Counted from the first letter of the stretch, positions 1 to 9,471 are shown. The stretch: DNA of 64,000 nucleotides from Ohtaekwangia koreensis (GCF_900167975.1 NZ_FUZU01000002.1:937501-1001500); one strand, 5' to 3'. Made by a program: numbers and translations. The notes: a model not told the origin generated them from the sequence alone.

Positions 1-1510
1 GGTCTTTCAACGGAAACCTTAATTCATATTCACCCTTTAATGAATCTACGGCAGCAGCGACAGAGGAAACTCCTTCCACTTTAACATCAACTTTTATTTC
101 AGGAGAGAGTAAAGTGCCTGTTTTTTTATCGATAAGTTTTCCTGTTACGATAGCCATCTTCTCGGCATCAGCCTGCAAATCAAAGTTAATCTCCTCGTAA
201 CCATCAATATTTTTCAAGTCTATTATGTCTGGAAGAGATTCAAAACGTTGTGCACTCACCTGAATATAGTATATCGTGCCGTGATTTAATCGTATCGAAT
301 AAGTACCTTTCGCATGATCAATTGTTGCAGACTCCATTTCTTCTCCATCTACTACAATTTTTGCCTTAGCCGATGCAGGGATAGTCTGGTCCGTGTTCTT
401 GATCAGAAGTTTTCCCTTCAGTAAAGCGAACATTGTGGGCTCTTCTTCCAAATCAGTTTTAACTTCACGGTATTCCTTATCTGTAGTAGCATCGATGGTA
501 TAATCCTTCGCTCCGTATTGATGAACCTGTGCAGATATAGTATATTTTTTTCCGAAAGGAAGCTTTACTGAATATGTAGCTGAATCGCGATGCACCGCGT
601 TATCAACTTGCTTGCCATCCACCATGATTTGAATGTCTTTGCCTTTCAGTGCACGTTTGGAAGTAGCATTTATTATTTTGCCAGAAACTAAAATATAGGG
701 ACGATCTTCAAATAACTTCACTTCAAAGATGTCACCTTTGCCACTAGAGTTTTTTGTAGAAGAATAATAGCCCCAGGCGCCATTCGCATTTGTTGTCAGA
801 GAAGTTTCATTTCCATCTGTATTTATAGTATCATTTAGATGAGTGGGAGCAGACCATACATTCCAATCATCACTTAATCTTTTTATACTGAACAGATCTT
901 TGCCTTTACCTTTTTGTGTAGTGCTATAATATAAAGTTTTGTTGTCGATCAACAGAAAAGGAGTTTGTATCTTCCCTTTTATACCTTCTGCAGTTACAGC
1001 ATCTTTCCATCCACCACCAACATCATTCTTTTCAAGAATATAGAGTTTACTTTTCTTTTTATATAAAAGATATTTGCCATCAGCACTGAGTGTCGCATCG
1101 CTCGATCCCTTGATGTTTAGCTTTTGTGGAGCAGACCATATTTCATTTTGTTTTGTGGATATCGATAACCCTTCGTCTGTATATAGCAACAATGTATTGC
1201 CATCTACTGTAAGGGACAATGCATAATTGTGCTGACCAAGATTGAGAGATGTTGAACGTTGTGCTTCCGACCACAAGCCTGTAGGTTGTAATGTACTGAA
1301 CCATATATCAGCACTGTTCTTCGCACCGTATCCGTTTTGAGGATGATCTTTCCGGCTAAAGAAAATAACTTTTCGGTCAGCAGAAATTACTGGACTCACT
1401 TCGTCATAGGCTGTATTTATTTCGCTCCCCAGATTCTTCGGAAGAAAAGTTGATTGGGCTTGTGCAGAGAAAACAAATAGCAATGCACAAATAAATGCCG
1501 TGAATTTCAT
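1..1510 (-). CDS. Exported PD40 beta-propeller protein with regulatory-like repeats (C-terminus outside window)
   Basis: The frame reads without a stop from ATG at 1510 to the window edge, giving about 503 residues of a longer protein. Residues 1-18 form a signal peptide (MKFTAFICALLFVFSAQA). Residues about 20-250 hold PD40/TolB-like blades: short repeats around SADRKVIFFSRKDHPQNGYG, LSADGKYLLYKKKSKLYI and YYSTTQKGKGKDLFSIKRL. After that come three related blocks that open with a G-K/V-(I/L) strand and N/D turns (VSGKIINATSK, LKGKLLIKNTDQ, VTGKLIDKKTG), like carboxypeptidase-regulatory or PEGA-type domains. In Bacteroidota such proteins usually end in a peptidoglycan-binding OmpA domain; that part is not visible, so it is inference. 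Likely periplasmic or outer-membrane associated. Function unknown. Confidence 0.8.
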   Translation of the reverse strand, partial: MKFTAFICALLFVFSAQAQSTFLPKNLGSEINTAYDEVSPVISADRKVIFFSRKDHPQNGYGAKNSADIWFSTLQPTGLWSEAQRSTSLNLGQHNYALSLTVDGNTLLLYTDEGLSISTKQNEIWSAPQKLNIKGSSDATLSADGKYLLYKKKSKLYILEKNDVGGGWKDAVTAEGIKGKIQTPFLLIDNKTLYYSTTQKGKGKDLFSIKRLSDDWNVWSAPTHLNDTINTDGNETSLTTNANGAWGYYSSTKNSSGKGDIFEVKLFEDRPYILVSGKIINATSKRALKGKDIQIMVDGKQVDNAVHRDSATYSVKLPFGKKYTISAQVHQYGAKDYTIDATTDKEYREVKTDLEEEPTMFALLKGKLLIKNTDQTIPASAKAKIVVDGEEMESATIDHAKGTYSIRLNHGTIYYIQVSAQRFESLPDIIDLKNIDGYEEINFDLQADAEKMAIVTGKLIDKKTGTLLSPEIKVDVKVEGVSSVAAAVDSLKGEYELRFPLKD

Positions 1511-1647
1511 GAAAGTAAGGATTTTTGGAACAGAGAGTCTATAATTGTGATAAAAATAGACTACTACGGTCACTCCCGAAAATACATGTAATAAAAAGTA
1601 ACCTTTTTACCCGAAAGCATCTGAGTGTCCACGTCATGATCACGTCA

Positions 1648-2118
1648 TCAAGTTTTCTTCCCTTTGGCTGCCGCGATTTTTCGCTTGCCTGTTTCGCTCA
1701 ATGCAGAAGAGCGTGTCATTGTTTTAATGTGCTCTGCTTTCCGAAAACGTAAGGCACTCCAGTCCTCATCAATGGCCACCATTCGCACGGGCTCCCAATC
1801 AAGTTTGCCCAACGCTATCCATCCGGTGTCACGATTAAATTCGCAGGTATACTTTTTCGATGATCCTTTCGGATATGCAAACCACAATAAGCCATCTTCC
1901 TCCATCAACGGCGATATTTTTTTTGCGAGGTCATCTACTTCTTTTTGTTTAGTAACGAACGCGAGAACAAATTCAATTTTTTTGGATCCTGCAAGAGTTG
2001 TTTTAATTGTAGTAAGATCATTCATATCGTCCATCGCCTTTTTAAAACTATCGGGAGGGTTAATGATGTAGGCCTGTTCCTGATTTTTATAGTTGAGTTT
2101 CTTGAAGATGGGATTCAC
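1648..2118 (-). CDS. DUF3052-like hypothetical protein
   Basis: A 156-residue soluble protein without signal peptide or membrane segment. The C-terminal half carries WEPVRMVAIDEDWSALRFRK, the type of motif seen in the DUF3052 family (a V-R-x-V-A-I-D-x-x-W-S-A-L-R-F-R block), preceded by GLLWFAYPKGSSKK. The tail is basic (KRKIAAAKGKKT). The N-terminal part (YIINPPDSFKKAMDD) looks like a compact alpha/beta fold. It is a single gene between two unrelated transcription units. Biochemical function is unknown; the family call rests on recognising the motif by eye. Confidence 0.7.
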   Translation of the reverse strand: MNPIFKKLNYKNQEQAYIINPPDSFKKAMDDMNDLTTIKTTLAGSKKIEFVLAFVTKQKEVDDLAKKISPLMEEDGLLWFAYPKGSSKKYTCEFNRDTGWIALGKLDWEPVRMVAIDEDWSALRFRKAEHIKTMTRSSALSETGKRKIAAAKGKKT

Positions 2119-2321
2119 GTGGCAAACTTTTAATTAAAGTTATCAGATGAAAGTTTACGTGCAAAGAACAATCCGGCGAAAAAACACACACATATAGTAA
2201 CGTGCTATAAATACATCAATCTATCAAGCCTATATTATTAAGGTCTGTGATCGTTGATAAAGAATCATTGTATTTCCATCAGCGGATTTCAATCTTCCTT
2301 TATTCATACTATCTTTTACTT

Positions 2322-4034
2322 ATGAAAGAAAAACTCCGCAGCCAGGGCTGGTTTGGCAAGACAGGTAAAGATGGTTTTATCTATCGTGCCTGGATGAAAA
2401 ATCAAGGTATACCCGATTATGAATTACGAGGGAAACCCGTGATCGGTATTTGCAACACATGGTCGGAGCTCACACCGTGTAATGCTCACTTCCGTGAACT
2501 AGCTGAATCTGTGAAGCGTGGAATATCTGAAGCGGGTGGATTTCCGGTAGAGTTTCCAGTAATGTCGTTAGGAGAAACATTGATCAAACCAACGGCTATG
2601 CTCTATCGCAATTTAGCCAGTATGGATGTGGAGGAATCTATACGTGCCAACCCGATCGATGGTGTTGTACTGCTCTGTGGATGCGATAAAACTACACCAT
2701 CGTTAGTGATGGGCGCGTGCAGTGTAAATATACCTTCCATTGTTGTTTCGGGCGGCCCAATGTTAACCGGTAAATATCAGGGGCGTGATATAGGCACGAG
2801 TGATGTATGGCGATTTAATGATGCTGTGCGATCCGGTGAAATGTCGCAGGAAGAATTAACGGTTGCTGAAGCATGCATGTGTCGAAGCCGTGGACATTGT
2901 GCTGTAATGGGTACCGCGTCCACCATGGCTTGTATGGTTGAATCACTTGGATTATCGCTTCCTGAAAATGCTTCTATACCGGCTGCAGATTCCCGCAGAA
3001 AGGTGATCGCGCAATTGTCGGGTAGCCGTATCGTTGAGATGGTGAAAGAGAACTTGCTGCTTTCAGATATATTAACACGTCAGGCATTTGAAAATGCTAT
3101 CATGGTAAATGCTGCTATTGGTGGCTCCACTAATTTTATTATTCACTTGTTAGCCATTGCCGGGCGAATGGGTATACCGCTTTTGCTCGAAGACTTTGAT
3201 CACCTCTCAGCAAATATACCTTTGCTTGTTAACCTTCAGCCTTCCGGAAATTATTTTATGGAAGATCTATACTATGCCGGAGGCATTCAGGCTGTGATGA
3301 AAGAACTCGATTCCTTCCTTCATGGTAATAGTGTAACGGTGAATGGGAAGACGCAACAGGAGAACTATGTGAAGTCGGCATGCTATAACCGTGAAGTAAT
3401 CGGAAGCGTTGCTGCACCCATCAATTCATTATCAGGTGTAGCAATTTTGAAAGGAAATTTGTGCGAACATGGTGCTGTGATAAAACCTTCGGCAGCAAGT
3501 TTGAAACTAATGATGCATACTGGAAGAGCTGTAGTGTTTGAAGATATTGAAGATTATAAAAGCAGAATTGATAGTCCTGATCTGGAGGTGGATGAAACCA
3601 GTATATTGGTTTTAAAGAATGTAGGACCGATTGGTTATCCGGGCATGCCTGAAGTTGGCAACATGTCTATTCCCAAAAAACTTCTTGCACAAGGTATACA
3701 TGATATGGTGCGTATATCAGATGGGCGCATGAGTGGGACAGGATTTGGCACTGTTATACTTCATGCTTCACCGGAAGCAGCACTCGGTGGCAATTTTGCT
3801 GTAGTAAAAGATGGTGATGTTATTTCACTGGATGTTATGAATCGCTCATTGGTATTGCAGGTGTCTGACGAAGAACTTGAACGAAGAAAACAGGATTGGA
3901 GACCGCGGCATAAAAAATATACACGTGGCTATGTGCAGCTATACCAACAACATGTGCAGCAAGCACACCTCGGTGCTGATATGGATTATCTGGCAGGAGG
4001 CTCAGGCAGTGAAGTAACACGCGATTCGCATTGA
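2322..4034 (+). CDS. IlvD/Edd-family sugar-acid dehydratase (L-arabinonate/pentonate type)
   Basis: A 570-residue dehydratase of the IlvD/Edd family, which converts a sugar acid to a 2-keto-3-deoxy acid using an Fe-S cluster and Mg. Family Cys positions are present: C53 in NTWSELTPCNAHF, C121 in LLCGCDKTTPS and C193 in GHCAVMGTAST, the pattern of the [2Fe-2S] pentonate dehydratases. The C-terminal half has the RISDGRMSGTGFGTV phosphate/Mg loop. The N-terminal LRSQGWFGKTGKDGFIYRAW resembles L-arabinonate and related dehydratases rather than dihydroxyacid dehydratase (IlvD), which would sit with ilv genes. I start at ATG 2322; an upstream frame to 2247 lacks family similarity. The gene is followed after 6 bp by an SDR, so the pair probably belongs to an oxidative sugar pathway. 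The substrate is not determinable here. Confidence 0.88.
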   Translation: MKEKLRSQGWFGKTGKDGFIYRAWMKNQGIPDYELRGKPVIGICNTWSELTPCNAHFRELAESVKRGISEAGGFPVEFPVMSLGETLIKPTAMLYRNLASMDVEESIRANPIDGVVLLCGCDKTTPSLVMGACSVNIPSIVVSGGPMLTGKYQGRDIGTSDVWRFNDAVRSGEMSQEELTVAEACMCRSRGHCAVMGTASTMACMVESLGLSLPENASIPAADSRRKVIAQLSGSRIVEMVKENLLLSDILTRQAFENAIMVNAAIGGSTNFIIHLLAIAGRMGIPLLLEDFDHLSANIPLLVNLQPSGNYFMEDLYYAGGIQAVMKELDSFLHGNSVTVNGKTQQENYVKSACYNREVIGSVAAPINSLSGVAILKGNLCEHGAVIKPSAASLKLMMHTGRAVVFEDIEDYKSRIDSPDLEVDETSILVLKNVGPIGYPGMPEVGNMSIPKKLLAQGIHDMVRISDGRMSGTGFGTVILHASPEAALGGNFAVVKDGDVISLDVMNRSLVLQVSDEELERRKQDWRPRHKKYTRGYVQLYQQHVQQAHLGADMDYLAGGSGSEVTRDSH

Positions 4035-4040
4035 TAGACT

Positions 4041-4802
4041 ATGGCTATATTTAAAAATAGAGTAGCAATTGTTACAGGCGCAGGTCAAGGTATAGGCCTT
4101 GAAATTTGTCGCCAGCTTGCCAGAGAAGGTGCGAGTGTTATTTTAAATGACGTACAGGAAGGGCTTGCAGTTGAAGCCGCTGAAAGCATTCAGCATAGTG
4201 CAGGTATATGTATTCCCTTTGCGGGCGATGCTTCCGATGTTTCTTTTATTGATTCCATGGTGGAGGAAGCAATTAAACAATTTGGCCGATTGGATATAGC
4301 AATAGCAAATGCCGGGATAACACTCTTCGGTGAATTTCTGAACTATACTCCGGAGGATTTGAATGCAGTATTACATGTAAACCTCGGAGGAAGTTTTTTT
4401 CTGGCGCAGGCCGCAGCTCGTAAAATGAAGGAGCAACAAAGTGGAGGGAGGATTTTATTCATGTCTTCGGTTACAGGACATCAGGCTCACAAAAATCTTG
4501 CTGCCTACGGCATGAGTAAAGCTGCTCTTGAAATGCTGGCAAAAACCTTAGTGGTAGAATTATCGGAATATAAAATTACCATCAATGCACTTGCTCCAGG
4601 TGCTACATTAACGGAGCGCACCGTGCATGATGCTACATATGAAAGTACATGGTCGCGTATAACACCTATCGGAAAGGCTGCTACTACAAACGACATTGCA
4701 CAAGCTGCGTTGTTCCTGGTATCTCCACAGGCAGGACACATTACAGGACAATCACTGATCATTGATGGCGGATGGACATCGGTGAGCCCTTCACCTTACT
4801 AA
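4041..4802 (+). CDS. Short-chain dehydrogenase/reductase (SDR), probable sugar dehydrogenase
   Basis: A classical 253-residue SDR. Visible motifs: nucleotide-binding VTGAGQGIG (residues 11-19), NAG (90-92), catalytic Ser in MSSVTG (about 142) and YGMSK (Tyr156, Lys160), plus the C-terminal GQSLIIDGG. D37 after the second beta strand (NDVQEG) favours NAD over NADP. It starts 6 bp after the IlvD/Edd dehydratase stop, so the two are co-transcribed. Oxidation of an aldose followed by dehydration of the aldonate would be a coherent pathway; the sugar is unknown. FabG is an alternative family name, but there are no fab genes nearby. Confidence 0.88.
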   Translation: MAIFKNRVAIVTGAGQGIGLEICRQLAREGASVILNDVQEGLAVEAAESIQHSAGICIPFAGDASDVSFIDSMVEEAIKQFGRLDIAIANAGITLFGEFLNYTPEDLNAVLHVNLGGSFFLAQAAARKMKEQQSGGRILFMSSVTGHQAHKNLAAYGMSKAALEMLAKTLVVELSEYKITINALAPGATLTERTVHDATYESTWSRITPIGKAATTNDIAQAALFLVSPQAGHITGQSLIIDGGWTSVSPSPY

Positions 4803-4834
4803 AGTGGTATAAACATAGTATAGGCATTAAAAAA

Positions 4835-4858
4835 GAAGACTCCTCTACAGGAGTCTTC
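4835..4858 (+). terminator. Rho-independent-like hairpin after the dehydratase/SDR pair
   Basis: Perfect 10-bp stem GAAGACTCCT / AGGAGTCTTC with a 4-nt loop (CTAC), 33 bp after the SDR stop. The U-tract is poor on the plus strand; the A-run at 4829-4834 would give a U-tract for minus-strand transcripts. Confidence 0.65.
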
Positions 4859-5101
4859 CGTATTCATTTTCATTTGCCTGTAGTTATAGGCTTAAGAGTA
4901 TAGATCCAGCTTCCGATGAAATAAATTACTCTTGAATGGAAATGAACTGATTCATAAGGGAAAAAGACTATGCCTGGCTTCGTGATGCTTTTTTGGACAG
5001 TTTTGCGGAGAAGTGTGGGGTGAATGGGTTCTTCCTGAGCAAAGAATTCCTCCTTTGTCCGTAGGTATTATTTTGAATAAGTAATATAAAAACCTTGTGT
5101 T

Positions 5102-5311
5102 ATGAATACTTATTCAAAAACGACTTCTTTATACAAAGAGAGAAATTCTGTCGGGGAGGTCAGTGGAGACGATGGTGCAACCACCAACAATAAAAAGCGG
5201 TATTCTGATAGTATAGATGTACTATCGAAGAAAATAAAAAAAGGAACGAATGCCTCGCGTTTCGCTGCACGGAAGCGATCTGTTATGAAGAAGCTGAAGG
5301 GGATTGATTAA
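5102..5311 (+). CDS. Small basic hypothetical protein
   Basis: A 69-residue ORF from ATG 5102, rich in Lys, Ser and Asn, with a basic C-terminal half (SKKIKKGTNASRF, RKRSVMKKLKG) and no signal peptide or membrane segment. I do not recognise a family. Its amino-acid make-up is protein-like, and the 240-bp region before it, after the SDR terminator, leaves room for its own promoter. The region 4859-5101 itself shows no clear gene. It could be a small nucleic-acid-binding protein, but nothing shows this directly. Confidence 0.45.
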   Translation: MNTYSKTTSLYKERNSVGEVSGDDGATTNNKKRYSDSIDVLSKKIKKGTNASRFAARKRSVMKKLKGID

Positions 5312-5414
5312 TTACTATGAGGACAGAGTGTGTATATATAGATGCAATCACACTGCATATTGTGACTGGAAAATATATATACCTGAGGTATATCATTACT
5401 GTGTTCGTAACGAT

Positions 5415-5938
5415 TTACAACATAGCTTTATGGAGCCACTCCTTGGCAGACTTAACATCCTCGAACGAAGCCATTTCCATTTTTGCAGCAGTCGAACTTA
5501 AGTCAACATAGTCACGTATTTGCATTTCCGCGAAAACTTCTTTAGGCTGAACGAATGCCAGATGAGATACATCTCCTGCAAAGAGTCTGGGATTCCAATC
5601 AGAGACTGCCCACTCTGCTGAAGTGTTGCCCTCCATCAATAGTGTATCGGCAAGCCAGCCCATGCCTTGCGTGATTTTTTTTTCTTTTCTATGGCATACG
5701 ATAACCCAAGATTGAGAAGACTTCTAAACTCGTCATTTGTTGCGTACCCGAAATGTGTAGCAATGATGCACGGCACAGACGGGTCATAATCCAGTGTTCC
5801 ATATTTCTGCGTATGCAATCTAATGATTGGTGTATCCACTGCTATATATAGGTTAGCGTTCTCTTTGCTCAGCAGTTGAATTGGTACCTGATGAAGTAAA
5901 ACGAAGGGCAAACTATTTCCGTCAGTACAAGAAAGCAT
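5415..5938 (-). pseudogene. STAS/SpoIIAA-like protein, frame broken at an A9 tract
   Basis: Two overlapping minus frames read as one protein. The first (5938 to 5636) gives 100 residues ending in AIEKKKKSRKAW; the second (5663 to 5415) continues with MGWLADTLLMEGNTSAEW and ends in ASFEDVKSAKEWLHKAML. The join is at a run of nine A (T9 at 5675-5683 on the plus strand). Ten A would give a continuous frame through AIEKKKKITQGMGWL. The joined product resembles the Bacteroidota STAS/SEC14-like family, with its usual closing F-x-x-x-x-x-A-x-x-W-L. Either a real null or slippery allele, or a homopolymer error; the sequence cannot tell. The true start may be inside the first frame. Confidence 0.6.
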
Positions 5939-6012
5939 TGAACAAGTTCAATAAATGCCAGCGATTACTTTCTTAGAAATTCTGTAAGATAGATGGTAGA
6001 CTTTTTTTAGTG

Positions 6013-6064
6013 TGTGAGCTGAGGGGTTCGAACCCCCGACCCTCCCGACTAAAGTCGGGATACT

Positions 6065-6066
<2 letters not shown>
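6013..6066 (-). other. tRNA 3' fragment (distal copy), slightly decayed
   Basis: On the minus strand it reads AGAGTATCCCGAC-TTTA-GTCGGGA, then GGGTC and a complete T-arm (GGGGGTTCGAACCCC), then TCAGCTCACA. It matches the neighbouring tRNA-Val from the 3' side of the D-stem to the discriminator, except that the anticodon arm is replaced by a 7-bp hairpin with a 4-nt loop. The acceptor 3' strand has one substitution (AGCTCAC for AGCTCCC). No 5' acceptor strand or D-loop, so it is not a functional tRNA. Confidence 0.85.
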
Positions 6067-6319
<253 letters not shown>

Positions 6320-6340
6320 TTAACAAGATTGCATACAACG

Positions 6341-6371
6341 AAAAAGCCATCACAATGTGATGGCTTTTTTT
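6341..6371 (-). terminator. Terminator hairpin within repeat unit (distal)
   Basis: 13-bp perfect stem AAAAAGCCATCAC / GTGATGGCTTTTT with a 3-nt loop. It is identical to the hairpin right after the intact tRNA-Val, so the unit carries a copy of the tRNA terminator. Confidence 0.85.
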
Positions 6372-6375
6372 AGTG

Positions 6376-6427
6376 TGGGAGCTGAGGGGTTCGAACCCCC
6401 GACCCTCCCGACTGAGGTCGGGATGCT

Positions 6428-6429
<2 letters not shown>
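6376..6429 (-). other. tRNA 3' fragment (proximal copy)
   Basis: Minus strand: AGAGCATCCCGAC-CTCA-GTCGGGA, GGGTC, intact T-arm GGGGGTTCGAACCCC, and TCAGCTCCCA, identical to the tRNA-Val 3' end. The anticodon arm is again a 7-bp stem with a 4-nt loop (CTCA here, TTTA in the distal copy). The 5' acceptor strand and D-loop are absent. Confidence 0.87.
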
Positions 6430-6682
<253 letters not shown>

Positions 6683-6703
6683 TTAACAAGATTGCATACA
6701 ACG

Positions 6704-6734
6704 AAAAAGCCATCACAATGTGATGGCTTTTTTT
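6704..6734 (-). terminator. Terminator of tRNA-Val
   Basis: 13-bp perfect stem AAAAAGCCATCAC / GTGATGGCTTTTT with a 3-nt loop and T-runs on both sides, starting 4 nt past the tRNA 3' end. Confidence 0.88.
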
Positions 6735-6738
6735 AGTG

Positions 6739-6813
6739 TGGGAGCTGAGGGGTTCGAACCCCCGACCCTCTGCTTGTAAGGCAGATGCTCTGAACCAGCT
6801 GAGCTAAGCTCCC
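6739..6813 (-). tRNA. tRNA-Val (anticodon UAC)
   Basis: 75-nt cloverleaf: acceptor GGGAGCT / AGCTCCC with discriminator A, D-stem GCTC / GAGC, anticodon stem TCTGC / GCAGA with loop CTTACAA (anticodon TAC, Val), and T-arm GGGGG-TTCGAAC-CCCTC. CCA is not encoded. Its 3' part is repeated twice downstream with GIY-YIG genes. Confidence 0.95.
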
Positions 6814-7037
6814 GTTTGGGATTGCAAATGTAGTAGAGATTTCTATTTCTGCAAAAAAAAGTCTTGGAGAAGGAATATTTTTTAAAAAAAAGTTGAATTT
6901 GCTTTCTGCGCAGCGTTTTTCAACGCGCATCCTGCAAATGGAACGTTCTCTTTATCAGCGAATTTTGTTCAATTTTCAGACTCATTGTAACTCTAGCAGT
7001 TTTTGAATTAATTATCTTGCGCCCTAGTCCTAACCCT

Positions 7038-7781
7038 ATGCGTAAGCCTGCTGCGTTGTTCCTCTGTCTCTTTGCTTCTTTTTTATTGTATTCCTGTTTC
7101 CCACACAATTCGTCATCAGAAGGTCAGGAGGCATCGAAGGATGTTCGGAAAATATATTACCAGGATGGCACCTTGCATAAAGAGATGGTATACAAGAACG
7201 GTTTGCAGGATGGTGTTTCTAAGGAGTATTACAAATCCGGTAAAATCTTTCAGGAGGTAACGTACAAGAAAAACTTGCGCAACGGAGTTGCCAAACGATA
7301 TTTTGAATCAGGCCTTTTGAGTCAGGAAACTCCATACCTGGACGACAAGATGCATGGCGTACAAAAACGCTATAGACGTTCCGGAGATTTGATGACAGAA
7401 GTCCCGTATTACGAAGGAAATCTCTGCATCGGATTAAAGGAATATACCATCGATGGAAAACTCAAGCAACGTTATCCTACCATTGAAATAACTTCAATCG
7501 ATAATATACTGTTGAATGGCACCTATACTTTAAAAATTAAAATGTCTGACGGCAGTAAAGGCGTTGAATACTTTGTTGGCAGACTTGCTGAAAATAAATA
7601 TATAGGCGTGGAGGCGAGCCGTGTTTTCGAAGTGAGAGATGGTGTAGGTGAAATTAATTTTCCGATGCCCCGAGGATCTTTTATCATGGAAGAAGTAAAT
7701 ATTATCGCACGGGTGAAAACCTCTCAAAGCAATTACTATATCACACAAAATAAATTCCACCTGGCAATCGAGAACAGGTAG
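7038..7781 (+). CDS. MORN/YwqK-repeat lipoprotein
   Basis: A lipoprotein of about 247 residues from ATG 7038 (MRKPAALFL), with a lipobox LLYSC so the mature protein begins at Cys. Residues about 35-135 hold four or more MORN_2/YwqK-type repeats of the form Y-x-x-G-x-x-x-x-E-x-x-Y-K-N-G-x-x-(D/N/H)-G-V (DGTLHKEMVYKNGLQDGVSK, SGKIFQEVTYKKNLRNGVAK, SGLLSQETPYLDDKMHGVQK). The C-terminal 100 residues form an uncharacterised beta-rich domain. Such proteins sit in the outer membrane or periplasm in Bacteroidota; the role is unknown. An upstream TTG in frame at 7017 is less likely, as it would precede the signal sequence. Confidence 0.85.
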   Translation: MRKPAALFLCLFASFLLYSCFPHNSSSEGQEASKDVRKIYYQDGTLHKEMVYKNGLQDGVSKEYYKSGKIFQEVTYKKNLRNGVAKRYFESGLLSQETPYLDDKMHGVQKRYRRSGDLMTEVPYYEGNLCIGLKEYTIDGKLKQRYPTIEITSIDNILLNGTYTLKIKMSDGSKGVEYFVGRLAENKYIGVEASRVFEVRDGVGEINFPMPRGSFIMEEVNIIARVKTSQSNYYITQNKFHLAIENR

Positions 7782-7790
7782 TGCATTCGA

Positions 7791-9353
7791 TCACTTGATC
7801 ATCCGTTGGCGTGTAATCAGTTCGTAGTTGTTCGGTGCATATTTTAATCCTGTTGACAGGAATTGTTTTGCCTTCGAGACTTGTCCTTTACGATAATAGT
7901 ATACCGCTGCATTGGAATATGACTGTCCTATAAGCTCTGTATTTATAGAGATGTCGGGATATTGCGTAGCAAGACTTTCAAACAGTGTTTTATACTTGTC
8001 TCCCTCTGCAATCTTATTGGTGGTATAGCTCATGTTGAATTGTACCAGGTAAGCCATAGCACGCAGTGCATTAAAATGATTGTTTGCCTGCAGGTTGCTG
8101 AACTTTGCATTGTAATCATCCAACTGTTTAATAATCTCCTGGTTACTGTTTTTTGAATTGAATGTCTGTGCCAGTGATGCCAGAAATAATCCTTGTGCTT
8201 CCAGGTTGTTTGGTTTTAGAAACAATGTTTTTTCAAAGTATGGCAGCGCATCTTTACACTTTGCCTGACTGTAGAGAAGTCTTCCGGTTTCATAATTATA
8301 TACATATGCCAGGTCATCTTTAAGCTTCTGATGGGTGATTGACCGCGTCAGGATGCGATAGTATTGTTCGTATTGATCTCTCTTTCCTTTCACAAATAAA
8401 AGATCTTGTGTTGCCCGCGCAAATTCTCCAACAATCATTTCCTGGTCTACACCAAGATCTGTATAGCGAGATAATTTACTTAGTAATACAGCGTGCGTTG
8501 AGTCCTTTTCTTTGCGCGACTCAAATGTTTGTGCACCGGTATAGTATAATAATTGTGCTATGCGTTGAGACGGGTTGAGTATATACGCTTTCTCCAATTG
8601 AGTGAAGGCTTCCTCATGTTTTTTGTCTTCCGTTTTATATAGAGCATCGTTGAGATATTGCAACCCTGCAAGTTGCTGAAGATTTACTTCGGTGTTTTGT
8701 CCGAAATAATATTTATCAAAGAGCGTCTTTACATCTTGCATAGCATACTCCTGTGCACTGATCAGTTTTTGATCTTTTAATTTCTGAAGATAATTCTGTT
8801 TGAATTCATCACTCAAAGTATAGTATCCGGCTAGTGGCGAAGTTGTTTCCAAAACAATCCTTTCATCTTGTGGGTAGGCCACCAGGTATACATGTGTTGG
8901 CTCTTCTTTTATACTATACGGAATCTGTAATCTCTCGAATGCTAAAGCATATAGCGCTGTAGCGGATACACAATTGTAGTATCCATTGTAAAATATTTCC
9001 TCAAAGCGATTTTTAAGTTCGTACTTCATTAAAAATTTACTGTGAAGATTATCATATATAGCTTTGATACGCTTGCCAGTCTTTTTCTCGGCGGTTTCGC
9101 GACCAACGATCGTAACATGATCATAAAATCTATCGCGTCCTTCTTTAATCTTCACATCAGAAAGTAAACTACCATTTGACATGAGCAGCGCAAATATATC
9201 TACATCCTTATGTTGGAAGCGTTTAAAGGTCTCTCGTTCAAATTCAGAATAGAAAGTAAGTTCGTTGAATCGTACAAGGCTGTCGGGTGCTTGAGCCAGC
9301 AACGTTGATGACAGCATCATCAAACACAAGGTTAGGCGGTTAAATTTATTCAT
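7791..9353 (-). CDS. Exported TPR protein with transglutaminase-like N-terminal domain
   Basis: About 520 residues from ATG 9353 (MNKFNRLTLCLMMLSSTLLA signal peptide). Residues about 100-190 contain a transglutaminase/SirB1-like core: FYNGYYNCVSATALYALAF (Cys), then EPTHVYLVAY (His). The rest is tetratricopeptide-like helices, e.g. EAFTQLEKAYILNPSQR and CKDALPYFEKTLFLKPNNLEAQ. Probable periplasmic protein that binds partners through its TPRs; whether the Cys-His pair is catalytic is unknown. Frame and codons extend upstream to 9386, but the signal peptide fixes the start at 9353. Confidence 0.8.
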   Translation of the reverse strand: MNKFNRLTLCLMMLSSTLLAQAPDSLVRFNELTFYSEFERETFKRFQHKDVDIFALLMSNGSLLSDVKIKEGRDRFYDHVTIVGRETAEKKTGKRIKAIYDNLHSKFLMKYELKNRFEEIFYNGYYNCVSATALYALAFERLQIPYSIKEEPTHVYLVAYPQDERIVLETTSPLAGYYTLSDEFKQNYLQKLKDQKLISAQEYAMQDVKTLFDKYYFGQNTEVNLQQLAGLQYLNDALYKTEDKKHEEAFTQLEKAYILNPSQRIAQLLYYTGAQTFESRKEKDSTHAVLLSKLSRYTDLGVDQEMIVGEFARATQDLLFVKGKRDQYEQYYRILTRSITHQKLKDDLAYVYNYETGRLLYSQAKCKDALPYFEKTLFLKPNNLEAQGLFLASLAQTFNSKNSNQEIIKQLDDYNAKFSNLQANNHFNALRAMAYLVQFNMSYTTNKIAEGDKYKTLFESLATQYPDISINTELIGQSYSNAAVYYYRKGQVSKAKQFLSTGLKYAPNNYELITRQRMIK

Positions 9354-9417
9354 AACGGAGACAGGTAGTGTCACAAATTTACTCAAAAATTTACCGGTTG
9401 ATTAAATCGGCAAATAA

Positions 9418-9446
9418 AAAATCCCGAAGTATACACTCCGGGATTT
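9418..9446 (-). terminator. Terminator after cytochrome/dehydrogenase gene
   Basis: Stem AAATCCCG / CGGGATTT, partly extended by AGT/ACT, around ATAC. It lies 26 bp past the stop of the minus gene at 9472, and the A-run at 9414-9420 gives a U-tract on the minus strand. Confidence 0.7.
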
Positions 9447-9471
9447 AGTTTCTGCTATAACCTTATTCAGG

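Noticed and set aside
4930-5060. Open plus-strand stretch with protein-like residues (DYAWLRDAFLDSFAEK)
   Set aside because: Only about 35 codons, no start codon and no recognisable family; may be a gene remnant but cannot be supported.
6733-6930. Minus-strand 65-residue frame
   Set aside because: It runs across tRNA-Val and its terminator.
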